Positions 1 to 8,464 of a stretch of DNA of 17,657 nucleotides are shown one piece after another; the first letter of the stretch is position 1, and each line of letters begins with the position of its first letter. The stretch is taken from contig JAKEEJ010000021.1 of the NCBI GenBank assembly GCA_022616655.1, forward strand, positions 1 to 17,657, read 5' to 3'. The DNA comes from Nevskiales bacterium (GTDB lineage: Bacteria > Pseudomonadota > Gammaproteobacteria > Nevskiales > Nevskiaceae). The position numbers and the translations under genes are program-made. The notes under the pieces are model-generated. The model saw only the letters and a list, made by a program, of their open reading frames with translations. It was not told the origin of the DNA and ran no database searches.

Positions 1-363
1 CGCGAACAGTACCAGCGTGCGCAGGTCCTGCGCCGGATTGCCCAGAGCGATGCCGAGGAGCCCCGCAGCGAGCCCCAACTGCGCCAGCAACATCCAGCTC
101 CGGCGCCGGCCGAGCCAGCGCGTGAGACCCGGCAACGCAACGCGGTCCACGACCGGGGCCCAGAAGAACTTGATCGAATAGGTGATGCCGATCAGGGAAA
201 TCATCCCAATCTTTCCCCGATCAATCCCGGCCTGTTCAAGCCAGGCGGTCAGGGTTTGGAACACCAGCAGGAACGGCAGGCCCGCTGAAAATCCCAGAAA
301 CAGCATCGCCGCTACGCGCGGATGGCGGTAGATGGCGAAGGTCTGGCCGATACGTGCGATCAC
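1..363 (-). CDS. ampG: AmpG-like MFS muropeptide permease (N-terminal part, cut by window edge)
   Basis: The first 121 residues are present; the rest lies beyond the left edge. The reading begins at a GTG whose GTGA overlaps the stop of the upstream exonuclease gene by 4 nt, so the two are translationally coupled. Residues 21-43 (LFLGFSAGLPFLLVFQTLTAW) match the first membrane segment of AmpG. Residues 53-74 hold the second, ending in FFWAPVVDR, and a basic cytoplasmic stretch (LGRRRSW, 84-90) follows before a third hydrophobic segment. AmpG is an inner-membrane major-facilitator permease that brings anhydro-muropeptides into the cytoplasm for cell wall recycling. The AmpG-type N-terminus is clear, but with two thirds missing the substrate is inferred from family only. 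Other AmpG-like permeases of unknown substrate exist. Confidence 0.82.
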   Translation of the reverse strand, partial: MIARIGQTFAIYRHPRVAAMLFLGFSAGLPFLLVFQTLTAWLEQAGIDRGKIGMISLIGITYSIKFFWAPVVDRVALPGLTRWLGRRRSWMLLAQLGLAAGLLGIALGNPAQDLRTLVLFA

Positions 364-1136
364 AGGTCGTAGTCCAGCACCAGCGGTGCGTGATCGGAGA
401 ACCGTTCGGCTTTGTACACCGTCGCCTTGCGGATCCGGTTACGCAGCGTGGGCGTGACGATCTGGTAATCGATGCGCCAACCGACGTTTTTGGCCCAGGC
501 CTGTCCGCGGTTGCTCCACCAGGTGTACGCCTCGCCTTCGGTATCCGGGTGCAGCGCGCGGTAGCCGTCCACCCAGCCGGCCTCCCCGAGTACCCCCTCC
601 AGCCAGACACGTTCGTGCGGCAGAAATCCGGAGTTTTTCTGGTTGCCGCGCCAGTTCTTCAGATCAATATTCTTGTGTGCGATGTTCCAGTCTCCACAGA
701 TCACATAATCGCGGCCGTTGGTCCGCCACTGTTTCAGAAGGGGAAGAAAGAATTTCAGGAAACGGTCCTTGGAGGCCTGTCGTTCCGGTCCGGCCGAGCC
801 GGAGGGCAAGTACAGCGAAACCATGGACACATTGCCGAAGCGTGCCTCCAGGTAACGGCCCTCCTCGTCGAATTCTTTTTCGCCGAGCGTGTCCAGCACC
901 CGATCGGGTTTCCGGCGGCTGTAAAGCGCCACGCCCGCATAGCCTTTTTTCCGGGCACTGTTGAACTGCGTGCTCCAGCCTTCTGGAAAATACAGAGCGC
1001 TGCCGTCGAGATCTACCGGCTGCGCCTTGATTTCCTGCAGGCACAGAACGTCGGCGCTCTGTTTCGACAGCCAACCGAACAGGCCTTTGCGGGCGGCGGA
1101 GCGCAGGCCGTTGCAGTTGAGGGTGATGACGCGCAT
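360..1136 (-). CDS. xthA: Exodeoxyribonuclease III / AP endonuclease, at the Crc locus
   Basis: A 258-residue member of the exonuclease III (EEP) family that nicks DNA at abasic sites and degrades 3' ends in base excision repair. Expected active-site residues are visible: N7 (LNCNG), E35 (LQEIKA), Y109, D149 and N151 (GDWNIAH), D223 (WRIDYQ) and the catalytic SDH at 247-249. Length fits the family (about 255-268). It is divergent from pyrE with only 19 nt between start codons, and its stop overlaps the ampG-like gene by 4 nt. In Pseudomonas the gene beside pyrE is crc, a nuclease-fold protein that has lost these residues and acts with Hfq in catabolite repression. This protein keeps them, so I call a functional nuclease. 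No Shine-Dalgarno precedes the ATG; a TATGAT -10 sits 8 nt upstream. Confidence 0.93.
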   Translation of the reverse strand: MRVITLNCNGLRSAARKGLFGWLSKQSADVLCLQEIKAQPVDLDGSALYFPEGWSTQFNSARKKGYAGVALYSRRKPDRVLDTLGEKEFDEEGRYLEARFGNVSMVSLYLPSGSAGPERQASKDRFLKFFLPLLKQWRTNGRDYVICGDWNIAHKNIDLKNWRGNQKNSGFLPHERVWLEGVLGEAGWVDGYRALHPDTEGEAYTWWSNRGQAWAKNVGWRIDYQIVTPTLRNRIRKATVYKAERFSDHAPLVLDYDL

Positions 1137-1143
1137 GGGCCGG

Positions 1144-1150
1144 TATCATA
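1144..1150. promoter_or_regulatory. Symmetric TATCATA -10 element shared by xthA and pyrE
   Basis: The heptamer reads TATCAT on the plus strand (5 of 6 to TATAAT) and TATGAT on the minus strand (5 of 6). The plus hexamer ends 6 nt before the pyrE ATG and the minus hexamer ends 8 nt before the xthA ATG. A start site 7 nt downstream of each hexamer would give a leaderless pyrE mRNA and an xthA leader of about 2 nt. No convincing -35 box was found on either side, and neither gene has a Shine-Dalgarno. Symmetric -10 elements driving divergent transcription are known in bacteria; activity here is inferred. Confidence 0.5.
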
Positions 1151-1155
1151 GCGGC

Positions 1156-1806
1156 ATGGTCGCGCGTACCCACGATTACAAAACCGCCTTTCTGCGGCTG
1201 GCGTTGCACCATGGGGTACTGACGTTCGGCGAATTCAAGCTCAAGTCCGGACGCATCAGCCCGTATTTTTTCAATCTGGGTCGGATCAGCCGCGGCGCGG
1301 CGTTGCGCGATCTGGGCCGGGCCTATGCTCGGGCTCTGACGGCTTCCGGCCTGGAATACGACATGCTGTTTGGCCCGGCCTATAAGGGGATCCCATTGGT
1401 GGCCGCGGTAAGTATTGCGCTGGCCGAAGACGGCCGGGATGTTCCCTACGTCTACAACCGCAAGGAAACCAAGGATCATGGGGAGGGCGGCAGGCTGGTC
1501 GGGGCCGTACCGAAAGGTCGGGTGGTGATCGTGGATGACGTGCTGACCGCCGGCACCGCGCTGCGCGAAGCGGTGACGTTGTTACGGGCGGCGGGCGCCA
1601 TGCCGGTGGCGGCCTTGATCGCCCTGGACCGTCAGGAAGCCGGACCCGACGGAGTTTCCGCCAGGGTTGCGATGGAACGCGAACTCGGCCTGCAGATCGT
1701 TGCCCTGATCCGTGTCCAGGACGTGCTAGACTTTTTGACGCAACAGCACGAGGAGATTCCCGCCGTGGAAGCCATCCGCACGTATCTTGCACGACATGGG
1801 GCCTGA
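1156..1806 (+). CDS. pyrE: Orotate phosphoribosyltransferase
   Basis: PyrE (216 residues; E. coli 213) joins orotate and PRPP to form OMP, the fifth step of pyrimidine synthesis, in the cytoplasm as a dimer. The N-terminal FGEFKLKSGRISPYFFN (24-40) and FGPAYKGIP (72-80) are family signatures. NRKETKDHGEGG (101-112) forms the mobile catalytic loop, and the PRPP-binding motif is VVIVDDVLTAGTA (123-135). The frame stays open upstream into the opposite xthA gene, but the family N-terminus supports the ATG at 1156, which lies just after a TATCAT -10 box. There is no Shine-Dalgarno, in keeping with a leaderless message. No sign of the long attenuator leader known for E. coli pyrE; a hairpin follows the stop. 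Confidence 0.96.
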   Translation: MVARTHDYKTAFLRLALHHGVLTFGEFKLKSGRISPYFFNLGRISRGAALRDLGRAYARALTASGLEYDMLFGPAYKGIPLVAAVSIALAEDGRDVPYVYNRKETKDHGEGGRLVGAVPKGRVVIVDDVLTAGTALREAVTLLRAAGAMPVAALIALDRQEAGPDGVSARVAMERELGLQIVALIRVQDVLDFLTQQHEEIPAVEAIRTYLARHGA

Positions 1807-1810
1807 CTGG

Positions 1811-1835
1811 CCGGATGGGTGCTGGAGCCATCCGG
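1811..1835 (+). promoter_or_regulatory. Inverted repeat over the Shine-Dalgarno of the DUF4124-like gene
   Basis: CCGGATGG (1811-1818) and CCATCCGG (1828-1835) form a perfect 8-bp stem with a 9-nt loop, starting 4 nt after the pyrE stop. The right arm overlaps the GGAAAGG Shine-Dalgarno (1834-1840) of the next gene. No T-run follows, so it is a poor intrinsic terminator. It could damp translation of the downstream gene or protect the pyrE 3' end; role inferred. Confidence 0.4.
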
Positions 1836-1845
1836 AAAGGCAGAC

Positions 1846-3902
<2,057 letters not shown>

Positions 3903-3909
3903 GGGGGGC

Positions 3910-5136
3910 CTATGATTTCTTCCGGTAGCGGCCGGCGATGAGTGTTGCGAGGCGGCGCGCGAGATCGGTTTTGGACGCCGTGCCCAGCGCGCGTCCGCCG
4001 CGCGTCCAGTACACGCGCAAGGTGTTTTCGTCCCGGTCAAACGCGCGGCCGTGGCCCACGAGGTTGGCGGCGATCAGGTCGAGTTTTTTGGATGCCAGCT
4101 TCTGGCGGGCGTGGTATTCGAGCTTTTCGGTTTCCGCGGCAAAGCCGACCAAGAACAGTTTGGGGTGGCGCTGGCGTACGGCCAGGAGAATGTCCGGTGT
4201 GCGCTCCATCAGTACGGACAGAACCGGGGCTTTCTTTTTGATTTTTGCGGAGGCGGTTTTCTTCGGCCGGTAATCGGCCACGGCCGCGGCACCAACGAAA
4301 ATATCCGCGGTTCTGGCGGCCACCCGCGAAGCCTTGAGCATGTCCGCGGCGGTTTCAACGTCCACGCGATGAACGCCGCGCGGCGTGGCCTGGGTGGTCG
4401 GACCCGCGATGAGGGTGACGGTGCCCCCCAGTCCCGCCAGGGCTCCGGCCACGGCGAACCCCATTTTTCCGGAAGAGCGATTGGTAAAAACCCGCACCGG
4501 ATCGAGCGGCTCGCGCGTGGGGCCGGCGGTCACGACCACGTTCACGTTCGACAGGGGCCCATGGCTGAAATGGGCGACCAGCGCGTCGCGAATGGCGAGC
4601 GGCTCGAACATGCGACCGGGTCCCACCTCGCCGCAGGCCTGGTCGCCGGAGCCGGGCCCGAGCTGTCGTACCCCACGCTTTTTCAGTACGGCCAGGTTTT
4701 CCCGGGTGGCTTTGTGCGCCCACATTTTCTGATTCATGGCCGGCGCTACAAACACCGGGCCGGCCGAAGCCAGGCACAGCGTGGTCAGCAGATCGTCCGC
4801 CCGGCCCTGCACCAGCCGCGCCAGAAAATCCGCGGAGGCGGGCGCCACCACCACCGCGTCGGCCCAGCGCGCCAGTTCGATGTGCCCCATCGCCGCTTCC
4901 GCCGCCTCGTCCCACAGCGTGGTGCGCACGCTCCGTCCTGACAGCGCCTGGAAGGTGCGGGGCGCGACAAACTGCTGGGCGCCCTCGGTCATGACCACCT
5001 GGATTTCGGCGCCCATTTCTTTCAGGCGGCGCGCCAGCTCTGCCGCCTTGTAAGCGGCGATACCGCCGGTGACGCCCAGCACGATGCGACGGCCGGCCAG
5101 GCGCAGGGGGGGGGAATTTGTGGAGGAGGCGCTCAT
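3910..5136 (-). CDS. coaBC: Bifunctional phosphopantothenoylcysteine decarboxylase / phosphopantothenate-cysteine ligase
   Basis: CoaBC (Dfp; 408 residues, E. coli 406) makes 4'-phosphopantetheine precursor for coenzyme A. The flavin-dependent CoaC half (about 14-190) has [14 protein letters not shown] (21-34), the catalytic histidine H85 (GHIEL), PAMNQKMW (132-139) and the catalytic cysteine in [10 protein letters not shown] (C168). The CTP-using CoaB half (about 196-408) has [20 protein letters not shown] (202-221), AAVADYRP (284-291), a lysine at K298 and GFAAET (331-336). The ATG at 5136 is favoured by family length and by a TACTAT -10 ending 6 nt upstream, which would make the transcript leaderless; there is no Shine-Dalgarno. 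A run of nine C (coding strand) lies at codons 8-11, ahead of the conserved domain. It leads coaBC-dut-argB and diverges from radC. Confidence 0.96.
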   Translation of the reverse strand: MSASSTNSPPLRLAGRRIVLGVTGGIAAYKAAELARRLKEMGAEIQVVMTEGAQQFVAPRTFQALSGRSVRTTLWDEAAEAAMGHIELARWADAVVVAPASADFLARLVQGRADDLLTTLCLASAGPVFVAPAMNQKMWAHKATRENLAVLKKRGVRQLGPGSGDQACGEVGPGRMFEPLAIRDALVAHFSHGPLSNVNVVVTAGPTREPLDPVRVFTNRSSGKMGFAVAGALAGLGGTVTLIAGPTTQATPRGVHRVDVETAADMLKASRVAARTADIFVGAAAVADYRPKKTASAKIKKKAPVLSVLMERTPDILLAVRQRHPKLFLVGFAAETEKLEYHARQKLASKKLDLIAANLVGHGRAFDRDENTLRVYWTRGGRALGTASKTDLARRLATLIAGRYRKKS

Positions 5137-5142
5137 TCGGAG

Positions 5143-5148
5143 ATAGTA
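5143..5148 (-). promoter_or_regulatory. Candidate -10 box (TACTAT) for leaderless coaBC
   Basis: On the minus strand TACTAT (5 of 6 bases match TATAAT) ends at 5143, exactly 6 nt before the coaBC ATG at 5136, so a start site 7 nt downstream falls on the A of the ATG. The gene has no Shine-Dalgarno. No clear -35 was found. Confidence 0.4.
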
Positions 5149-5187
5149 GAGCCTCTCCTGCGAATCCGCATGGTCGGCACGAAAATC

Positions 5188-5859
5188 ATGCCCATTACCG
5201 ATTGGCCCGAAGGCGAACGGCCCCGGGAAAAACTGCTGGCTCGTGGCGCCGGCGCGCTGTCTTCCGCGGAACTGCTGGCGATTTTTCTGCGCACCGGCGT
5301 CCGCGGCAAGACCGCCGTGGATCTGGCCCACGATCTGTTAACGCGCTTCAAGGGCTTGCGGCCCCTGCTCGGCGCCAGCCGCGCGGAATTCTGCGAAGCC
5401 AGGGGTCTGGGCGAGGCCAAATACGTTCAGTTGCAGGCGGCGGTGGAAATGGCGCGACGCTACCTGGGTGAGGCGCTGAGCGAGCGAGCCGTCTTGAAAG
5501 ATCCCGCCGCTGTAAAGCGTTATCTGCAGGCCGAGCTGCGCGAACAGAGGCACGAAATATTCGCCGCCCTGTTCCTGGACAACCAGCACCGGCTGCTCGC
5601 GTTTCAATCCCTGGCACACGGCACGATTGACGGTGCCAGCGTGTATCCCCGCGAAGTGGTCAAGGCGGCACTCAGACACGGTGCGGCGGCGGTGATTTTC
5701 GCGCACAACCACCCCTCGGGCGTGGCCGAGCCCAGCGCCGCAGACCGGCAGTTGACCGAGCATTTGAAAGCCGCGCTGTCGCTGGTGGATATCCGGGTCC
5801 TTGATCACTTCGTGGTGGGTGAGCAGGTGGTGTCTTTTGCCGAGCGGGGCTGGCTATGA
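5188..5859 (+). CDS. radC: RadC-family JAB/MPN-domain protein
   Basis: RadC (223 residues) is widespread in bacteria. Its N-terminal half carries helix-hairpin-helix-like segments ([20 protein letters not shown] lies around 70-89), and its C-terminal half is a JAB/MPN metalloprotease-like domain. The zinc-type motif is intact: E123, HNHPSG (173-178, with H173 and H175) and D186 in EPSAADRQ, then the family ending VSFAERGW. Its biological role is unresolved; the old link to DNA repair was withdrawn for E. coli, where the mutation mapped to recG. The start [17 protein letters not shown] is the usual family beginning, so I prefer 5188 to the in-frame ATG at 5170. It diverges from coaBC (51-nt spacer) and precedes rpmB, a common arrangement in gammaproteobacteria. 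Confidence 0.93.
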   Translation: MPITDWPEGERPREKLLARGAGALSSAELLAIFLRTGVRGKTAVDLAHDLLTRFKGLRPLLGASRAEFCEARGLGEAKYVQLQAAVEMARRYLGEALSERAVLKDPAAVKRYLQAELREQRHEIFAALFLDNQHRLLAFQSLAHGTIDGASVYPREVVKAALRHGAAAVIFAHNHPSGVAEPSAADRQLTEHLKAALSLVDIRVLDHFVVGEQVVSFAERGWL

Positions 5860-5882
5860 ACGGTCTCGCACCGGCACCGGAC

Positions 5883-5911
5883 TTGTTCACAGCCCCACGA
5901 GCTGATATAAA
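5883..5911 (+). promoter_or_regulatory. Sigma-70 promoter with extended -10, for rpmB-rpmG
   Basis: TATAAA at 5906-5911 (5 of 6) is preceded by TGA at 5903-5905, an extended -10 arrangement. TTGTTC at 5883-5888 sits at the ideal 17-nt spacing but matches the -35 consensus in only three positions. The start site would fall near 5918, giving a leader of about 50 nt that contains a GC hairpin. The placement, 23 nt after radC, suits independent expression of the two ribosomal protein genes. Confidence 0.65.
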
Positions 5912-5928
5912 ACCGCGCTCTTTACGTG

Positions 5929-5947
5929 CCCCCGCCTGGTGCGGGGG
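5929..5947 (+). promoter_or_regulatory. GC hairpin in the rpmB leader
   Basis: CCCCCGC (5929-5935) pairs perfectly with GCGGGGG (5941-5947) around a 5-nt loop. It lies inside the predicted rpmB-rpmG leader and ends 7 nt before the GAGG Shine-Dalgarno (5955-5958). No T-run follows, so it is not an intrinsic terminator. It might be a ribosomal-protein or stability element; function is inferred only from position. Confidence 0.45.
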
Positions 5948-5967
5948 ACTTTCCGAGGTCGAAAGCC

Positions 5968-6204
5968 ATGTCCAGAGTCTGTCAGATCACCGGCAAAGGG
6001 CCGATGGTGGGCCACACGGTTTCTCACGCGAACAACAAGCGCAAGCGCCGTTTCCTGCCCAACCTTCAGACGCACCGTTTCTGGGTGGAGTCGGAGAAGA
6101 AATTTGTCAGCCTGCGGGTGTCCGCCCAGGGACTGCGGACCATTGACAAAAAGGGCATCGAGTCCGTGCTGGGCAGCATTCGCGCCCGCGGCATCAAGGT
6201 GTAA
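5968..6204 (+). CDS. rpmB: 50S ribosomal protein L28 (bL28)
   Basis: L28 of 78 residues, identical in length to the E. coli protein and easily recognised from [46 protein letters not shown] and [10 protein letters not shown]. Only one cysteine (C5) is present and the CxxC pairs of the zinc-binding form are absent, so this is the zinc-independent type. It is part of the large subunit near the exit site. The ATG at 5968 has GAGG 9 nt upstream; the longer in-frame reading lacks homology. It is followed by rpmG 12 nt later, with a dedicated promoter upstream and terminator downstream, forming a compact two-gene operon. Confidence 0.97.
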   Translation: MSRVCQITGKGPMVGHTVSHANNKRKRRFLPNLQTHRFWVESEKKFVSLRVSAQGLRTIDKKGIESVLGSIRARGIKV

Positions 6205-6216
6205 GCAGGGCTTGCC

Positions 6217-6384
6217 ATGGCTAAGAAAGAACGCGAGAAGGTCAAATTGCTGTCCACCGCCGATACCGGCTTCTACTACACCACGACCAAGAACCGGAAA
6301 ACCACGCCGGACAAGCTGGAATTCAAAAAATACGATCCCATCGCGCGCAAGCACGTGGTGTTCAAGGAAGCGAAGATTAAATAA
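6217..6384 (+). CDS. rpmG: 50S ribosomal protein L33 (bL33)
   Basis: A 55-residue L33 beginning [19 protein letters not shown] and containing [19 protein letters not shown], then [13 protein letters not shown] at the C-terminus; the E. coli protein is also 55 residues. It lacks the two CxxC motifs of the zinc-binding paralogue, matching the zinc-free L28 next to it. CAGGG lies 6 nt before the ATG as Shine-Dalgarno. It follows rpmB by 12 nt in the standard rpmB-rpmG order. The TAA stop is inside the left arm of a perfect 12-bp hairpin. Confidence 0.97.
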   Translation: MAKKEREKVKLLSTADTGFYYTTTKNRKTTPDKLEFKKYDPIARKHVVFKEAKIK

Positions 6385-6451
6385 CGAGGGCGGTGCCCTC
6401 GTTATTGAATCCCGAGCCGCGATAGCGGCGCGGGATCTTCCGGGCTTTTTT
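6380..6451 (+). terminator. Tandem-hairpin terminator of rpmB-rpmG
   Basis: Two hairpins follow each other. The first (6380-6406) is a perfect 12-bp stem, AATAACGAGGGC against GCCCTCGTTATT, with a GGT loop; it covers the rpmG stop codon and has no T-run. The second (6409-6436) pairs ATCCCGAGCCGC with GCGGCGCGGGAT around GATA, 11 of 12 paired with one A/G mismatch, and six T follow at 6446-6451 after 9 nt. The second with its T-tract is the likely termination site; the first may block 3' exonucleases. Confidence 0.75.
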
Positions 6452-6484
6452 GTTGGCATGACTTGCGTTACCTTGCGCGCCAGC

Positions 6485-7117
6485 ATGAAAAACCTGAAAA
6501 CACGGATGGACCCCGCCAGGGTGCGATCTCTGATTGAGGCCGGCCGCTTGTTTCACAGCCGCGGCTGGGTGCCCGCCACGGCGGGCAATTTCTCATTCCG
6601 GGTGGACCGCCGCCGTTTCGCCATCACCGTATCCGGCTGTCACAAAGGTGAGCTGGGCGCCCGCGACCTGATGCCGGTGGACGTACAGGGACGCGCACTG
6701 GAGCGGGGCCGGAAATCCTCGGCCGAGACCTTGCTGCATTGCCAGCTGTACCGGCGATTTCCGCAGGTGAACGCGGTCTTGCACACGCATTCCCCGGCCT
6801 CCACGATATTGTCACGTCGGTGCGATAATGTGCGCCTGTGCGGCTACGAGTTGCTCAAGATTTTGGAGGGGATTGCTACGCACGACGTCGAGATTCAGGT
6901 GCCGGTGTTTGACAACGATCAGGACCTGGCCCGCCTGAGCGGAGTGGTGGACGCCTGCATGAATACGGGCGGCGCGCGTCACGGCTATCTCATCCGTGGA
7001 CACGGCCTCTATGCCTGGGGCCGGACGATGGCCGAGGCACGTCACCGGATTGAGGCCCTGGAGTTCATGTTTGAGTGTGAAGTGTCGGCCGGTTACGAAA
7101 GGAGGGAACATCCATGA
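6485..7117 (+). CDS. mtnB: Methylthioribulose-1-phosphate dehydratase
   Basis: MtnB (210 residues from the chosen start) dehydrates methylthioribulose 1-phosphate to a diketo phosphate in the methionine salvage pathway. It is a class II aldolase/fuculose-phosphate aldolase fold enzyme. Visible are RGWVPATAGNFSFRV (26-40), SGCHKGELG (50-58), the catalytic-type glutamate in SSAETLLH (E81), zinc ligands H100 and H102 (VLHTHS) and H173 (IRGHGLYAWG). VFDNDQDLARL (141-151) is typical of the proteobacterial family. Starts at 6458, 6485 and 6506 are all in frame; MKNLKTRMDPARV at 6485 best fits family length, but no Shine-Dalgarno supports any. The stop overlaps the mtnD start by 4 nt (ATGA), coupling their translation. 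Confidence 0.92.
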   Translation: MKNLKTRMDPARVRSLIEAGRLFHSRGWVPATAGNFSFRVDRRRFAITVSGCHKGELGARDLMPVDVQGRALERGRKSSAETLLHCQLYRRFPQVNAVLHTHSPASTILSRRCDNVRLCGYELLKILEGIATHDVEIQVPVFDNDQDLARLSGVVDACMNTGGARHGYLIRGHGLYAWGRTMAEARHRIEALEFMFECEVSAGYERREHP

Positions 7118-7686
7118 GTGAACTGCGCATCTACAGCAACACCCATCCCGGCGCGCCGGAAAAAGTCCTGAACCAGTTTGAACCGATCCGCGACGCCCTG
7201 GCCGGGATCGGAGTGGTATTTGAGCAATGGCAGGCCAGCCGGGAACTGGATGATCAGTCCAGCCAGGACGAGGTGATCGAAGCGTACCGCACGTCGGTGG
7301 ATCAACTCATGAAGCGCTACGACTTCAAGTCGGTGGACGTCATCAGCATGGACGCCAGTCACCCGCAGAAAGAGGCCTTGCGCGACAAGTTCCTGCACGA
7401 GCACACCCACGACGATTTCGAAGTGCGCTTTTTTGTCGAAGGCTGCGGCCTGTTCAATCTCCACAAAGACGGCAAGGTGTACGCGGTGTTGTGTCAGCGC
7501 GGCGACCTGATTTCCGTGCCGGCCGGCATTCCGCACTGGTTCGACATGGGACCGCAACCCCGCCTTAAATGCATCCGCCTGTTCGCCATTCCGGAGGGCT
7601 GGGTGGCCCAATTCACCGGCGACAAGATCGCTGACCGTTTCCCGCGGCTGGAAGAGCCGCATTACAAACGGCTGAAAGCCGCATAG
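7114..7686 (+). CDS. mtnD: Acireductone dioxygenase
   Basis: MtnD (190 residues) oxidises acireductone. With iron it yields the methionine keto-precursor and formate, and with nickel an off-pathway product. It has the cupin fold. Metal ligands are H97, H99 and E103 in FLHEHTHDDFEVRFF and H141 in VPAGIPHWFD, spaced as in the Klebsiella enzyme. The gene has a near-perfect Shine-Dalgarno, AAAGGAGG, 8 nt before the ATG, the strongest in the window, and its start overlaps the mtnB stop. mtnC follows after 67 nt. The strong site suggests this protein is made in excess over its neighbours. Confidence 0.96.
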   Translation: MSELRIYSNTHPGAPEKVLNQFEPIRDALAGIGVVFEQWQASRELDDQSSQDEVIEAYRTSVDQLMKRYDFKSVDVISMDASHPQKEALRDKFLHEHTHDDFEVRFFVEGCGLFNLHKDGKVYAVLCQRGDLISVPAGIPHWFDMGPQPRLKCIRLFAIPEGWVAQFTGDKIADRFPRLEEPHYKRLKAA

Positions 7687-7715
7687 CGGATTTTCAGTCA
7701 GGACCGGCGCAGAGT

Positions 7716-7733
7716 CCGGGGACGGATCCCCGG
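7716..7733 (+). promoter_or_regulatory. Hairpin in the mtnD-mtnC spacer
   Basis: CCGGGG (7716-7721) pairs with CCCCGG (7728-7733) around a 6-nt loop in the 67-nt gap between the genes. No T-run follows. It may protect the mtnBD message or tune mtnC expression; chance is possible in GC-rich sequence. Confidence 0.3.
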
Positions 7734-7753
7734 CCCTCGGATGTCGTCTTCGA

Positions 7754-8428
7754 ATGATCAAAGCCATCCTGACCGACATCGAAGGCACCACGTCTTCGAT
7801 CGATTTTGTTCACCGGACCCTGTTTCCGTACGCCCGCCGGCGGTTGCGCGATTTTCTGCGGGCGCGCGCCGGCGAGGACGAAGTCCGCCAGCAGCTGGAC
7901 GCCGTAAAACAGCAGGAAAACCGCGACCTAACCCTGGAGGAAGCGGCCAAGGTGCTGGAATGCTGGATGGCCGAAGACCGGAAAGTCACGCCGCTCAAGG
8001 CCCTGCAGGGCCTGATCTGGGAGGAGGGCTATCAGGCCGGTGAGCTCAAAGGTCATGTGTATCCGGACACGCCCGACCATCTGCGCCGCTGGCACCGGCA
8101 GGGTTTCAGGCTCTACGTCTATTCTTCCGGTTCGGTGGAGGCGCAGAAGCTGATTTTCAGCCACACGGACTACGGCGATCTGACGCCGCTGTTCTCCGGT
8201 TATTTCGACACGCGCATTGGCGGCAAGCGAGAGGCGTCTTCCTACCGGACCATCGCCCAGGAGATTCAATTGCCCGCTGGCGAAGTGCTGTTTCTGTCCG
8301 ATGTCGGCGAGGAGCTGGATGCAGCCCGGGACGCCGGGATGCAAACCTGCCAATTGCTGCGCGATGCGCAGTCCAGGCCGGCGGCGCCTCATCCACAGGC
8401 GCGTGATTTCTCGGAGGTGCCGCTGTAA
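7754..8428 (+). CDS. mtnC: Enolase-phosphatase E1
   Basis: MtnC (224 residues) is a HAD-superfamily enzyme that enolises and then dephosphorylates the diketo phosphate made by MtnB, giving the acireductone used by MtnD. The characteristic first HAD motif is D8-I-E10-G-T (LTDIEGTTSS). The second is YSSGS (123-127), followed by K158 in GGKREASSY and LSDVGEELDA (181-190) as the acidic motif. Length is normal for the bacterial enzyme. The ATG at 7754 is set by the conserved MIKAILTDIEGTT; no clear Shine-Dalgarno is seen. With mtnB and mtnD it completes three consecutive steps. The upstream mtn steps and the final transaminase are not encoded in this window. Confidence 0.96.
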   Translation: MIKAILTDIEGTTSSIDFVHRTLFPYARRRLRDFLRARAGEDEVRQQLDAVKQQENRDLTLEEAAKVLECWMAEDRKVTPLKALQGLIWEEGYQAGELKGHVYPDTPDHLRRWHRQGFRLYVYSSGSVEAQKLIFSHTDYGDLTPLFSGYFDTRIGGKREASSYRTIAQEIQLPAGEVLFLSDVGEELDAARDAGMQTCQLLRDAQSRPAAPHPQARDFSEVPL

Positions 8429-8464
8429 GCGGCCTCCTCCTGAGCCGCACAGCGGCGAAGGATC

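Noticed and set aside
354..1151. Plus-strand reading frame of 265 codons opposite xthA
   Set aside because: Antisense shadow of a complete nuclease gene; no domain signature.
961..1155. Longer pyrE with about 65 extra N-terminal residues
   Set aside because: The extra part runs through the opposite xthA gene, has no homology, and the PyrE family begins at about residue 5 of the chosen version.
5137..5331. Longer coaBC starting at 5331
   Set aside because: It would overlap radC antisense and add residues without homology; 408 residues is the family length.
5939..6484. mtnB extended upstream through rpmB and rpmG
   Set aside because: The frame is open there only as a shadow of the ribosomal protein genes and crosses their terminator.
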